A stretch of DNA of 64,000 nucleotides from UBA1422 sp041859095 (GCA_041859095.1 JBHEKY010000016.1:98134-162133); one strand, 5' to 3'; numbered from the stretch's first letter, positions 33,212 to 41,311 are shown. The notes: generated by a model not told the origin, from the sequence alone. Numbers and translations are program-made.

Positions 33212-34222
33212 TTACAATAAGAAAATATCGTTTTTACTGCATGCTTCAATCATGTCGTCGGGCCAGACAGAGACCTGTACTTCGCCGATATGTGCTTTTC
33301 GCAGGAAGTACATGCAAAGTCTGCTTTGCCCAATCCCACCACCTACGGTATAAGGCAGTTTCCCTTCAAGAATCGCTTTGTGGAACGGCAAGGCGGAACG
33401 ATCCGTTGCGTCTTCTGAAGCCAGCTGTGCTGCCATGGCTACTTCGTCAACGCGAATACCCATAGATGAAATCTCATAGGCTATTCCCAACAAATCATTC
33501 CACAAAATGATGTCTCCATTCAGTGTCCAATCATCATAATCCGGAGCTCGGCCATCATGCTTTTCGCCGGATTTCAGTTTGCCACCGATTTGTTTAATAA
33601 AAACAGCTCTCTTTTCCTCGGCGATGGCGTTCTCTCTTTCTTTGGGAGTCTTGTCTGGATATTTTTCTTCCAGTTCTAGCGTTGTTGTGAAGAAAATCTC
33701 GTTGGGCAGAACAGTTTTTAGTTCAGGGTAGAGCCTGTTCACATAATCGCCAAGATTTTTGAGGGCTCTGTATATGGTGTTTACCGTCTCTTCAAGAAAG
33801 GCATCGTTTCTATCTTCTTTGAGAATTACTTTTTCCCAATCCCACTGATCCACATAGATGGAATGCAGGTTGTCTAGCTCTTCATCTCTACGTATCGCAT
33901 TCATGTCCGTATAGATACCATGACCCGGTTTGATTCCGTATTTGCCAAGGGCCATTCTTTTCCATTTGGCTAAAGATTGAACCACTTCAACATTGGCTTC
34001 ATCCAAGTCTTTTAAGGAAAAACTGACGGTTCTTTCAACGCCGTTTAAGTTGTCATTGAGTCCGCTTTCGGGTCTGACAAACAGTGGTGCGGTGACTCTT
34101 CTCAGGTTTAATCCATAAGCCAGTTCGTCCTGGAAGAAATCCTTAATTTTTTTGATTGCTCTTTGACTCTCCATGTAGTCAATGACCGGCGTATACTTTT
34201 CTGGAATTGTAAGCTGTGACAT
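33212..34222 (-). CDS. asnA: Aspartate-ammonia ligase (asparagine synthetase A)
   Basis: AsnA makes asparagine from aspartate, ammonia and ATP; it is related to class II aminoacyl-tRNA synthetases. The 336-residue product has RRVTAPLFVRPESGLNDNLNG-type sequence near residue 40, SLAKWKRMALG, GIYTDMNAIRRDEELDN near 108, VDQWDWEK and the C-terminal GGGIGQSRLCMYFL motif near 295. ATG at 34222 follows GAGAGGA by eight bases. It lies 24 bases after queH, in the same operon as priA. Confidence 0.97.
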   Translation of the reverse strand: MSQLTIPEKYTPVIDYMESQRAIKKIKDFFQDELAYGLNLRRVTAPLFVRPESGLNDNLNGVERTVSFSLKDLDEANVEVVQSLAKWKRMALGKYGIKPGHGIYTDMNAIRRDEELDNLHSIYVDQWDWEKVILKEDRNDAFLEETVNTIYRALKNLGDYVNRLYPELKTVLPNEIFFTTTLELEEKYPDKTPKERENAIAEEKRAVFIKQIGGKLKSGEKHDGRAPDYDDWTLNGDIILWNDLLGIAYEISSMGIRVDEVAMAAQLASEDATDRSALPFHKAILEGKLPYTVGGGIGQSRLCMYFLRKAHIGEVQVSVWPDDMIEACSKNDIFLL

Positions 34223-34246
34223 GTTTTTTTCCTCTCTATCTTTCAT

Positions 34247-34921
34247 TTATTTATTTGTATCTTTTGGTTTGGAATAATGGCACCCACAATAGTCTTGTCG
34301 GTACAGACCGTATTTTTTGGATAAAGCGATGGACGTTTGATATCCGCCGTTTTTTTTGAAGTTTCTGTCCAAAAAACTGATTCCATAAGTCTGTGACAGA
34401 CGTCTACCAATATGACTGATGCCATCGTTGTCTTTGTGGGGGCTGACGGATAAGGTGGTTCCAAAATAGTCATATCCAAGTTGCAGAGCCATTTCCGCAG
34501 TTTTTTCGAGTCGGATGTGAAAGCATACGTTGCAACGTCTGCCACCTTCCGGCTCATTACTATAGTCGGCGGTCGCTTCAACGAAACGTTGCCGATCATA
34601 GGGGCCCTCCTTAAATCCAATATTATAGAAACAGTCCGGATCCTGGTTGATTGCGTCAATCAACTGGATTTGACTCGTCTTTCGCAATTCATATTCTTCC
34701 GAATCGGTGATGTTGGGATTATAAAAATAAATTGTCACTTGAAAGTCGGATGCCACCTGGAAAATCACAGCAGAACTGCAGGGTCCACAGCAACTATGCA
34801 AAAGCAAACTGGGCTTTGCCTGTGTTGTCTGAATTCCATCTACTGAAACATAGGAGGTTTCTCTTGCCTCCAATACATTTTCTTGGTTCCACAAAGGTTT
34901 TGTCGTTTTTTGAGCTGACAT
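34247..34921 (-). CDS. queH: Epoxyqueuosine reductase QueH
   Basis: QueH performs the last step of queuosine formation in tRNA wobble positions and is the cobalamin-independent replacement for QueG. The 224-residue product has the family motifs HSCCGPCSSA near residue 42, KEGPYDRQRF near 104, GGRRCNVCF near 124, TLSVSPHKD near 155 and the C-terminal YRQDYCGCHYS, whose Cys residues hold an iron-sulfur cluster and a second metal. The N-terminal 35 residues are variable. It is the first gene of the long operon ending at sppA; a TATAAT lies 46 bases upstream. Confidence 0.95.
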   Translation of the reverse strand: MSAQKTTKPLWNQENVLEARETSYVSVDGIQTTQAKPSLLLHSCCGPCSSAVIFQVASDFQVTIYFYNPNITDSEEYELRKTSQIQLIDAINQDPDCFYNIGFKEGPYDRQRFVEATADYSNEPEGGRRCNVCFHIRLEKTAEMALQLGYDYFGTTLSVSPHKDNDGISHIGRRLSQTYGISFLDRNFKKNGGYQTSIALSKKYGLYRQDYCGCHYSKPKDTNK

Positions 34922-34966
34922 TTTTGCTTCCTTATTTCAAGAATTACTTCACTTTAATAAGGAATT

Positions 34967-34972
34967 ATTATA
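34967..34972 (-). promoter_or_regulatory. Possible -10 element of the queH operon
   Basis: An exact TATAAT on the minus strand in the 106-base gap between the divergent queH and radical SAM genes. The sequence 17 bases upstream (TGGCAC) is a weak -35, so the promoter is only probable. Confidence 0.45.
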
Positions 34973-34990
34973 CCATAGACTCTATGAAAG

Positions 34991-35009
34991 TGCCACATAG
35001 AAAGTGGCA
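34991..35009 (+). other. Hairpin in the leader of the radical SAM gene
   Basis: TGCCAC (34991-34996) and GTGGCA (35004-35009) enclose a seven-base loop 18 bases before the start codon. There is no T run, so it is not a terminator; it could shield or present the ribosome binding site. Confidence 0.4.
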
Positions 35010-35027
35010 TCCTGAAAGGATTTATAT

Positions 35028-35942
35028 ATGCCGAGCACTACCCAGAATATGCCCTACTTTTCGATCAGCCAGGATTTAAAAACCCGCTTTGGCGGAAAGA
35101 TTGTGAAGCTGTCTTTGGACGCAGGTTTTACTTGCCCTAACCGGGATGGTACAAAAGGACTTGGTGGCTGTAGCTTTTGTTCTCCGGATGGATCCGGGGA
35201 ACTTTCAAGCAATATGATAGATCAAATGGCTATGGTTTCAAACAAATGGCCTGCTGCCACCGGATATTTGGCGTATTTTCAGAGCCATACAAATACCTAC
35301 GCACCTGTTAACAAATTACGCGCATTATATCAGGAGGCTTTGTCGCACCCAAAAGTAGTTGGGATTGCCATTGCAACTAGACCTGACTGTCTTAACGATG
35401 AGGTCTTGGATTTATTGGAAGAACTTAACAGACAGACTTTTCTTTGGATAGAACTAGGGCTACAGACCATCCATGAAGATACCGCAATCCGTATGAACCG
35501 GGGGTATCCACTTTCTACCTACAATGAGGCTGTTACCAATCTTACTCATCGCAATATTCGGATTGTTACCCACTTGATTCTCGGCTTACCGGGAGAAAGC
35601 AAGCAAGATATGATGGACTCCGTTGTCTACGTCACGCAACCCAATCCGGATCAAAGCAGAATTTATGGCATGAAATTGCATCTACTCAACGTGGTGAAAG
35701 GATCTGCGCTAGAAAAAGACTACAAAGGATTTGTACCCTTCTCTTCTCCACAAGAATACATCAATTTGGTCTGTGATTTATTGCCGCTCATCCCCCCCGA
35801 GATCACCATTCACCGGCTAACCGGAGATGTGCCCAGAAGCCTTCTAGTCTCCCCGGAATGGAGTTACAAAAAAAGAACCATCCTCAATGGAGTTCTTCAC
35901 GAGATGAACCGTCGTGGAAAAAAACAAGGCTGTGATTTGTAA
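35028..35942 (+). CDS. TIGR01212-type radical SAM protein (YtqA-like)
   Basis: The 304-residue product opens with YFSISQDLKTRFGGKIVKLSLDAG and carries the radical SAM cluster motif in the stretch CPNRDGTKGLGGCSFC near residues 36-51, where the spacing of the three Cys is wider than the classic CxxxCxxC, as is usual for this family. IATRPDCLNDEVLDLLEEL near 122 and LGLPGES near 190 follow the Elp3-like fold. The reaction is not known. AAAGGA precedes the ATG. It is one of three plus-strand genes and stands alone; its last codons double as the terminator stem for tdk. Confidence 0.93.
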   Translation: MPSTTQNMPYFSISQDLKTRFGGKIVKLSLDAGFTCPNRDGTKGLGGCSFCSPDGSGELSSNMIDQMAMVSNKWPAATGYLAYFQSHTNTYAPVNKLRALYQEALSHPKVVGIAIATRPDCLNDEVLDLLEELNRQTFLWIELGLQTIHEDTAIRMNRGYPLSTYNEAVTNLTHRNIRIVTHLILGLPGESKQDMMDSVVYVTQPNPDQSRIYGMKLHLLNVVKGSALEKDYKGFVPFSSPQEYINLVCDLLPLIPPEITIHRLTGDVPRSLLVSPEWSYKKRTILNGVLHEMNRRGKKQGCDL

Positions 35943-35950
35943 TCACAGCC
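35917..35950 (-). terminator. Terminator of tdk, inside the end of the convergent gene
   Basis: GGCTGTGATT (35928-35937) pairs perfectly with AATCACAGCC (35941-35950) over a three-base loop. On the minus strand it is followed by TTG and seven T. The stem includes the stop codon of the plus-strand radical SAM gene. Confidence 0.85.
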
Positions 35951-35970
35951 CATGCAAACCTTGACAATTA

Positions 35971-36588
35971 TCAGCAGACAGTATCCGTACCGTCGTATTT
36001 TCCCTCAAAGTCCGGTCCGAGTCGGCCATCATTGTAATGCTTCCGACATAAGGAAATATACATATCTAAGCCGCCTACGACGATTTGCTGTCCTTCTTTG
36101 ACAAATTTTCCATCCACCACTCTGGCAACCATGGTCGCTTTTCGCCCACACCAACAGATGGTCTTGATCTCTTCAATTTTGTCTGCATAAATCAACATAT
36201 AATAGGACCCTTCAAATAATTCATTTCGAAAATCATTTTTAAGCCCGTAGGCAAGCACCGGGACGTCGCAACTGTCGACGATTTCTACTAATTCTTGAAT
36301 GTGGTGCTTCCGAAGAAATTGACATTCATCAATCAGCACGCAGTCCACCGTTTCCTTGGCATTTTCTTTCATGTAAACTTCCAGTAAATTGGTTTCGTCT
36401 GTAATAGGTAATGCATCTCTTTGAATGCCTATCCGCGAAGAGACAATGCCAACACCACTGCGGTCATCGATGGCTGGTGTAAAAACCAGAACTCGTTTGC
36501 CCCGTTCTTCATAATTGTAAGAAACTTTAATCAGTTCGATAGACTTGCCGGCATTCATGGTGGAATACCGATAGTAAAGTTGAGCCAT
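35971..36588 (-). CDS. tdk: Thymidine kinase (TK1 type)
   Basis: Tdk phosphorylates thymidine for salvage. The 205-residue product has the P-loop TMNAGKSIELIK near residue 10, the DEXX-like LIDECQFL near 87 with catalytic Glu, and the zinc-binding Cys set CWCG near 145 and C near 183. It has its own promoter just upstream and a terminator downstream. Together with thyA and dfrA at 53.7-55.0 kb the organism can both make and salvage dTMP. Confidence 0.97.
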   Translation of the reverse strand: MAQLYYRYSTMNAGKSIELIKVSYNYEERGKRVLVFTPAIDDRSGVGIVSSRIGIQRDALPITDETNLLEVYMKENAKETVDCVLIDECQFLRKHHIQELVEIVDSCDVPVLAYGLKNDFRNELFEGSYYMLIYADKIEEIKTICWCGRKATMVARVVDGKFVKEGQQIVVGGLDMYISLCRKHYNDGRLGPDFEGKYDGTDTVC

Positions 36589-36614
36589 GCCCTATCCTCC
36601 TTTAGTATAGTTCC

Positions 36615-36643
36615 ATTCTAAAAGATTGCCCGACGAAATGCAA
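36615..36643 (-). promoter_or_regulatory. Promoter of tdk
   Basis: On the minus strand TTGCAT (36638-36643) and TAGAAT (36615-36620) are 17 bases apart, between the MFS gene and tdk. AAGGAGG lies seven bases before the tdk ATG. Confidence 0.7.
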
Positions 36644-36646
36644 TCT

Positions 36647-37861
36647 CTATTCTTTGGACAGCTTACACCCAAGCACCAGAGGAGATGAAGCCATCAACAA
36701 CACACCTGAGCCGATTAATATGTACTGGAGGCTGATAACATCTGACAATGGCCCAAAAACCAACATGCCCAAAGGCATGGCGACAGATGCGATAATCTGA
36801 ACCAGCGAAAACACTCTACCCATCATATGTTCTGAAACATTTTCTTGTATTAAAACCGTATCCGCGGCACCGTATGTCGGCATAAACAATCCCGCAACCA
36901 CGAGAACGGCCAAGTAGATTGTGAAGTTCGGGGCAACACCCAGTAATCCAAAGGTAACGCCAAAGCCCGCCGTACAGACAAACATGACAAAGAACTTGTT
37001 TTTAAAAGAACCTTTGACGGCCACATAGATTCCGCCTAGCAGCATCCCGGCAGTCCAAGTGATTTCATTCATGGTGAGCTTCCACACCTCCGGTCCGAAG
37101 GTACGTTCCACATACAATGGTGTTAAAAATGCTGCAGGGGTAATTAAAACATAAACAATAGCATAGATTATCATTAGTCTCAAAAGAAATGGATGGCTTC
37201 TTGTATATCGGAAACCGTCCAAAATGTCCCGTAGTGCACCGGTGTTTTCGGAGATTTCCCCGGTTGCACGAGATGGCATTTTGAGAAAAGTCATAAAAGC
37301 CACTGCCAAAAGCGCTGTCACAACATCGGTCAATAAGGCAAATTCGATGCCTAAGCCACCAAGCAGTATCCCGGCAACCGCCGGTGAGGCCAGCAGCAAG
37401 ACAGAAGTCAATGTGGTGTTAATGCCATTGATTCGCACCAGCTTTTCTGAAGGAACCAGCTGTGGGACGATAGCTAACACCGAAGGCATCTGCACCCCAC
37501 TTCCAAAGGAACGGACGGCGGAAATGACAATCAGCATAGGAATGGATTGAATTCCCATCCAAAACAAGATCACAAGTATCAATGTGCTTGCGGCAATGAA
37601 CAAATCCGGAACAATAATCAGAAGCTTTCGATTATAGCGATCAGCCCAAACCCCAGCAAAAAGTGAAGTAACGATTTGGGGGAGAAATGCAGCGATGGTC
37701 ACAGCGGTAATCGCAACACCGGAAGATGTTTCCAGTGTGATATACCAAATAATAGCAAAAGAAGCCACCGATGATCCAAAAATAGAGCATTGTTGGCTGA
37801 TTAAAAAAAATGATATATTGCGTTTCCATGATTCAGGGGTCTGCTTCAAAGTTGGGTCCAT
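36647..37861 (-). CDS. Major facilitator superfamily exporter
   Basis: The 404-residue product has about twelve hydrophobic segments and the MFS loop motif GVWADRYNRKLLIIVPDL near residue 70. Overall it resembles the MFS_3 (enterobactin/macrolide exporter, MefA-like) group: N-terminal RNISFFLISQQCSIFGSSVASFAIIW and the mid-protein GGIYVAV. Likely role is proton-driven efflux of a drug or metabolite; the substrate is unknown. ATG at 37861 follows GGAGG by five bases; a longer frame runs back through the tRNA terminator and was rejected. It stands alone between the tRNA cluster and tdk. Confidence 0.88.
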   Translation of the reverse strand: MDPTLKQTPESWKRNISFFLISQQCSIFGSSVASFAIIWYITLETSSGVAITAVTIAAFLPQIVTSLFAGVWADRYNRKLLIIVPDLFIAASTLILVILFWMGIQSIPMLIVISAVRSFGSGVQMPSVLAIVPQLVPSEKLVRINGINTTLTSVLLLASPAVAGILLGGLGIEFALLTDVVTALLAVAFMTFLKMPSRATGEISENTGALRDILDGFRYTRSHPFLLRLMIIYAIVYVLITPAAFLTPLYVERTFGPEVWKLTMNEITWTAGMLLGGIYVAVKGSFKNKFFVMFVCTAGFGVTFGLLGVAPNFTIYLAVLVVAGLFMPTYGAADTVLIQENVSEHMMGRVFSLVQIIASVAMPLGMLVFGPLSDVISLQYILIGSGVLLMASSPLVLGCKLSKE

Positions 37862-37919
37862 CGGGTCCTCCTTCTGTGCAAAGTAGATTGTGTGATCGTT
37901 TATATTTCTTTCCGAATAG

Positions 37920-37950
37920 GAAAAAACCTCCGGGGTGTTCCCGAAGGTCT
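37920..37950 (-). terminator. Terminator of the tRNA cluster
   Basis: On the minus strand ACCTTCGGG and CCCGGAGGT form a stem with an AACAC-containing loop, followed by six T. It lies immediately after tRNA-Phe. Confidence 0.9.
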
Positions 37951-37951
37951 T

Positions 37952-38027
37952 TGGTGCCCAGACTCGGAATTGAACCAAGGACACGTAGATTTTCAGTCTA
38001 CTGCTCTACCGACTGAGCTATCTGGGC
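37952..38027 (-). tRNA. tRNA-Phe (GAA)
   Basis: 76-base cloverleaf with acceptor GCCCAGA/TCTGGGC, anticodon loop CTGAAAA with GAA, TTCAATT T-loop and encoded CCA. Last of the 15 genes in the transcript. Confidence 0.97.
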
Positions 38028-38030
38028 AAA

Positions 38031-38107
38031 TGGTGGGCCATCAGGGACTTGAACCCGGGACCTGCCGGTTATGAGCCGGACGCTCTGACCAACTGAGCTA
38101 ATGGCCC
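38031..38107 (-). tRNA. tRNA with CAU anticodon, probably tRNA-Ile2
   Basis: 77-base cloverleaf with encoded CCA and anticodon CAU. The anticodon arm CGGCTCATAACCG and acceptor GGGCCAT match Ile2 tRNAs of Firmicutes (C34 modified to lysidine by TilS) better than elongator tRNA-Met, whose arm usually reads GTTCATACC. The assignment to Ile2 is by resemblance; the CAU anticodon is certain. Confidence 0.9.
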
Positions 38108-38118
38108 ATCTTAATGAA

Positions 38119-38195
38119 TGGTCGGGGTGACAGGATTCGAACCTGCGACCCACTGGTCCCAAACCAGTTACGCTACCAAACTGCGCTACACCCCG
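38119..38195 (-). tRNA. tRNA-Pro (UGG)
   Basis: 77-base cloverleaf with acceptor CGGGGTG/CACCCCG, anticodon loop TTTGGGA containing TGG, and encoded CCA. Confidence 0.97.
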
Positions 38196-38210
38196 CGGTG
38201 TCATTTTATA

Positions 38211-38286
38211 TGGCAGGGGCAGTAGGATTTGAACCCACGGCACGTGGTTTTGGAGACCACTGCTCTACCAACTGAGCTATGCCCCT
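38211..38286 (-). tRNA. tRNA-Trp (CCA)
   Basis: 76-base cloverleaf with acceptor AGGGGCA, anticodon loop CTCCAAA containing CCA, discriminator G and encoded CCA end. Confidence 0.97.
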
Positions 38287-38295
38287 ATGTAGTTA

Positions 38296-38386
38296 TGGCG
38301 GAGAAGGTGGGATTCGAACCCACGCGGCCCTTACGAACCCTAACGATTTAGCAAACCGTCCTCTTTGGCCTCTTGAGTACTTCTCC
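38296..38386 (-). tRNA. tRNA-Ser (GCU)
   Basis: 91-base type II tRNA with a long variable arm, acceptor GGAGAAG, anticodon GCT within TTGCTAA, and encoded CCA. Confidence 0.97.
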
Positions 38387-38403
38387 ACAGTTCCACTGTC
38401 TTG

Positions 38404-38495
<92 letters not shown>

Positions 38496-38530
38496 TCATG
38501 TGAGTTCTACTACTCCCTATTTTTTTAATT

Positions 38531-38606
38531 TGGTGACCCAGTGGAGGGTCGAACTCCGGACACCTTGATTAAAAGTCAAGTGCTCTACCAACTGAGCTAC
38601 TGGGTC
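38531..38606 (-). tRNA. tRNA-Lys (UUU)
   Basis: 76-base cloverleaf with acceptor GACCCAG/CTGGGTC, anticodon loop CTTTTAA containing TTT, and encoded CCA. Confidence 0.97.
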
Positions 38607-38607
38607 A

Positions 38608-38682
38608 TGGCTGGGGTAGCAGGATTTGAACCTACGAGTGACGGAGTCAAAGTCCGTTGCCTTACCGCTTGGCTATACCCCA
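38608..38682 (-). tRNA. tRNA-Gln (UUG)
   Basis: 75-base cloverleaf with acceptor TGGGGTA, anticodon loop CTTTGAC containing TTG, and encoded CCA. The U1-A72 pair is typical of tRNA-Gln. Only one base separates it from tRNA-Lys. Confidence 0.97.
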
Positions 38683-38698
38683 TCTTTTATAAAAAATA

Positions 38699-38775
38699 TG
38701 GTGAGCCCACAGGGATTCGAACCCCGGACACACGGCTTAGAAGGCCGTTGCTCTATCCAGCTGAGCTATGAGCCC
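38699..38775 (-). tRNA. tRNA-Arg (UCU)
   Basis: 77-base cloverleaf with anticodon TCT in CTTCTAA and encoded CCA. The acceptor stem GGGCTCA/TGGGCTC contains two G-U pairs. Confidence 0.96.
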
Positions 38776-38789
38776 ACATTTTTTGGCAA

Positions 38790-38863
38790 TGGAGCGGATG
38801 ATGAGAATCGAACTCACGCCATCAGCTTGGAAGGCTGAGGTTCTGCCATTGAACTACATCCGC
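38790..38863 (-). tRNA. tRNA-Gly (UCC)
   Basis: 74-base cloverleaf with acceptor GCGGATG, anticodon TCC in CTTCCAA, discriminator T and encoded CCA. Confidence 0.97.
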
Positions 38864-38905
38864 GTAGTATGGGTGCGAGTAATCGCACCCACTCTCATGG
38901 TCAAT

Positions 38906-38980
38906 TGGAGCGGAAGACGAGATTCGAACTCGCGACCCTCGCCTTGGCAAGGCGATGCTCTACCCCTGAGCCACTTCCGC
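38906..38980 (-). tRNA. tRNA-Gly (GCC)
   Basis: 75-base cloverleaf with acceptor GCGGAAG, anticodon GCC in TTGCCAA, and encoded CCA. Confidence 0.97.
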
Positions 38981-38986
38981 AGGTAT

Positions 38987-39071
38987 TGGTGGAGGAGAGT
39001 GGTTTCGAACCACTGTAGGCTTAGCCAACGGATTTACAGTCCGCCCCCTTTAGCCGCTCGGGCACTCCTCC
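38987..39071 (-). tRNA. tRNA-Tyr (GUA)
   Basis: 85-base type II tRNA with acceptor GGAGGAG, anticodon GTA in CTGTAAA, a long variable arm and encoded CCA. Confidence 0.97.
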
Positions 39072-39082
39072 ATGTAAGTAAC

Positions 39083-39157
39083 TGGAGCTGGCGGAGGGAA
39101 TCGAACCCCCAACCTGCTGATTACAAATCAGCTGCTCTACCGTTGAGCCACGCCAGC
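39083..39157 (-). tRNA. tRNA-Thr (UGU)
   Basis: 75-base cloverleaf with acceptor GCTGGCG, anticodon TGT in TTTGTAA, and encoded CCA. A second Thr tRNA (GGU) precedes tuf at 52.0 kb. Confidence 0.97.
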
Positions 39158-39187
39158 CAATGTGGTTTGCCCATGCTCCGAATTATT

Positions 39188-39264
39188 TGGCGATCCGGAT
39201 CGGGCTCGAACCGACGACCTCCAGCGTGACAGGCTGGCATTCTAACCAACTGAACTACCGGACC
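39188..39264 (-). tRNA. tRNA-Asp (GUC)
   Basis: 77-base cloverleaf with acceptor GGTCCGG, anticodon GTC in CTGTCAC, discriminator G and encoded CCA. Confidence 0.97.
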
Positions 39265-39268
39265 GAAT

Positions 39269-39344
39269 TGGTGGGCGCTATAGGGCTCGAACCTATGACC
39301 CTCTGCTTGTAAGGCAGATGCTCTCCCAGCTGAGCTAAGCGCCC
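39269..39344 (-). tRNA. tRNA-Val (UAC)
   Basis: 76-base cloverleaf with acceptor GGGCGCT, anticodon TAC in CTTACAA, and encoded CCA. First gene of the cluster transcript. Confidence 0.97.
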
Positions 39345-39379
39345 ATGTATCAGAATAAACCTACTCGACACATTTACTA

Positions 39380-39408
39380 AATATATAGTATCTCACACCA
39401 ACTGTCAA
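39380..39408 (-). promoter_or_regulatory. Promoter of the 15-gene tRNA cluster
   Basis: On the minus strand TTGACA (39403-39408) is 17 bases before TATATT (39380-39385), 36 bases ahead of tRNA-Val. The -35 element overlaps the last codons of yigZ. Confidence 0.8.
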
Positions 39409-40019
39409 GTATTTTTGCACACTTCTGAAAGGATTTTTAATGAACCTGAGGTCAAATCAGATAGCATGGTTTCAATGTCCTGTTTTTTGGATTCTTCAAA
39501 CAGAATAGTCATGGTTACAGTATCGCTGTAATCGCATTTTTCGATCTTGTACATCCCCTCAACGGCCATACTTTCGAGCTTCTGAAGAAATGGATAAGAC
39601 ACCTGAAATGTCAGTTCAATCATCTCCCGAATCTGTTTCATCTCTGCAGCTTCTATGGCTAATTTAGCCGTTGACGTATAAGCTCTTATCAGGCCGCCTG
39701 GTCCGAGCTTGATTCCCCCGAAGTAACGAACCACCAGAATGGCAACATTGGTGATTTCCTCCTTTAAAAGCATATGCACCAAAGGAGCCCCTGCCGTTCC
39801 CTGGGGTTCGCCGTCATCCGAAGCCCATTGAACCTGAAACTGGTCACCCAGTACCATCGCGGGCACATGATGTGTGGCATCCTTATATCTGCGTTTTAAG
39901 GTGTCATAATAAGCCAAGGCTTCCTCACGGTCCGAAACCGGCGTCACATAGGCGATAAACCTTGATCTCTCGATTATTTGTTCGGCTTTGCCTTCATGTT
40001 GTACCGTCTTATAGGACAT
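39405..40019 (-). CDS. yigZ: IMPACT/YigZ family protein
   Basis: YigZ-like proteins (YvyE in Bacillus) have an N-terminal UPF0029/IMPACT domain related to ribosomal S5 folds and a C-terminal DUF1949 domain. The 204-residue product shows KRRYKDATHHVPAMVLG, WASDDGEPQGTAGAPLVHML near residue 68 and VVRYFGGIKLGPGGLIRAYTS near 97, the family core. The biochemical role is not settled; human IMPACT regulates translation stress. Two adjacent ATG codons exist; 40019 leaves more room after AAGGAG. It overlaps the end of hflX. Confidence 0.92.
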   Translation of the reverse strand: MSYKTVQHEGKAEQIIERSRFIAYVTPVSDREEALAYYDTLKRRYKDATHHVPAMVLGDQFQVQWASDDGEPQGTAGAPLVHMLLKEEITNVAILVVRYFGGIKLGPGGLIRAYTSTAKLAIEAAEMKQIREMIELTFQVSYPFLQKLESMAVEGMYKIEKCDYSDTVTMTILFEESKKQDIETMLSDLTSGSLKILSEVCKNT

Positions 40020-41289
40020 CATACTCCTTTAGTCTGCTGTAATCGTCCAGAGATAAATTGACATCAACACGGGTGCCTTCTTCCAAGTGTTCCACCGTTC
40101 GAATAATTCCTTTTTCAAAGATATAGGATAACGCGCTTCCCTTGTCATAGGGTACCAGCAGTTTGACATCAATCCGGTTTCCAAAAATCTTATTCTTGAT
40201 CATTTCTACAAGCACGTCTACATTTTCTCCGGTCAAGGCTGATATGCCAAGGCTTTCTTCCTGGCGGGGCGGTTCGCTCTCTCCGCTTAATAAATCAATT
40301 TTGTTATAAACATAAATTCTTTCTTTTCCCCCTGCCCCAATGTCCTTTAATACTTGTTCCGTGACTTGGATTTTGAATTCCGCATCCGGGCTGGTGGCAT
40401 CCACCACATGCAAAAGCAAATCTGCCAACACCACTTCTTCTAGGGTGGCCTTGAATGCCTTCACCAGTGCATGGGGCAACTTACTTACAAACCCGACGGT
40501 GTCAATCAGTAAAAACTCCTGATTGGTTTCCAGTTTAATATTACGCTGAGCCGTATCCAAAGTTGCAAATAGAATATCTTTTGAAGAAACGGATTTCTCT
40601 TGCTTCTCCACTAACTCTAAAAGTTTGTTCATCAGTGCAGATTTACCTGAATTGGTGTAACCGACGATGGCGACAACAGGCATCCCTGACTTTTCTCTTT
40701 TCGCCCGCTGTGTTGAACGGTTTTTTCGGATTTCTTTGAGCTCTGTCTCAATGTCATGGACTCGACTTTTTACGTGTCTACGGTCGGTCTCCAGCTTTTT
40801 TTCGCCCGGACCTCTTGTGCCGATTCCGCCTCCCAGACGTGACAAGGATTTTCCAAATCCGAGCAGTCGTGGTAAGCGATATTTCAATTGTGCCAGTTCA
40901 ACCTGGAGCTTCCCCTCTTTGGAGGTGGCCCGAGAGGCGAAAATATCAAGTATAAGGATGGTTCGGTCCAACACTCGTACATTTAGCCCATCTTCAAGAT
41001 TTCTAAGCTGCATACCACTTAACTCATCATTGAAAATGACCGTATCTGCTTCCATGTTTTCGCAAAGCTCGGCTAACTCAATGACCTTGCCGCTGCCAAT
41101 ATAAGTAGCCGCATTCACTCTTTCGATTTGTTGGATCATTCTACCCAACACTTCCACCCCAGCGGCTTCAGCTAGATTTTGGAGTTCATCCATAAAATAT
41201 GTGATATCCTCCTGAATTGAGCCACCTACCAGAATGGCCCTGCGGTCTTCCGTGCTAACCACATGATTGTCTTCCGTCATTCGGAACAT
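40009..41289 (-). CDS. hflX: Ribosome-associated GTPase HflX
   Basis: HflX splits stalled or hibernating ribosomes under stress. The 426-residue product has the N-terminal HflX domain (AATYIGSGKVIELAEL, VIFNDELSGMQLRNLE), the glycine-rich linker FGKSLSRLGGGIGTRGPGEKKLETDRR near residue 140-166, and the G domain with VGYTNSGKSALMN near 211 and DTVGF near 262. Length is normal. The codY terminator lies just upstream with no separate promoter visible, so expression probably depends on partial read-through from codY. Confidence 0.96.
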   Translation of the reverse strand: MFRMTEDNHVVSTEDRRAILVGGSIQEDITYFMDELQNLAEAAGVEVLGRMIQQIERVNAATYIGSGKVIELAELCENMEADTVIFNDELSGMQLRNLEDGLNVRVLDRTILILDIFASRATSKEGKLQVELAQLKYRLPRLLGFGKSLSRLGGGIGTRGPGEKKLETDRRHVKSRVHDIETELKEIRKNRSTQRAKREKSGMPVVAIVGYTNSGKSALMNKLLELVEKQEKSVSSKDILFATLDTAQRNIKLETNQEFLLIDTVGFVSKLPHALVKAFKATLEEVVLADLLLHVVDATSPDAEFKIQVTEQVLKDIGAGGKERIYVYNKIDLLSGESEPPRQEESLGISALTGENVDVLVEMIKNKIFGNRIDVKLLVPYDKGSALSYIFEKGIIRTVEHLEEGTRVDVNLSLDDYSRLKEYDVL

Positions 41290-41311
41290 AATAACCTCAT
41301 CAGTCTTTGAG

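Noticed and set aside
34243..34659. 138-codon minus-strand frame inside queH
   Set aside because: It is in another frame of queH, whose Cys motifs are intact; no binding site or family match.
34922..35027. PreQ1 riboswitch ahead of queH
   Set aside because: No C-rich stem-loop with the A-rich pseudoknot tail was found in the 106-base gap.
37862..37984. Longer start for the MFS exporter
   Set aside because: The extra 41 codons cross the tRNA terminator stem and T run; the ATG at 37861 has GGAGG at good distance.
38541..39229. Plus-strand frames of 70-150 codons with repeated GFEP/R-T-like motifs
   Set aside because: They are translations of the antisense of tRNA genes; similarity between them comes from shared tRNA T-arms.
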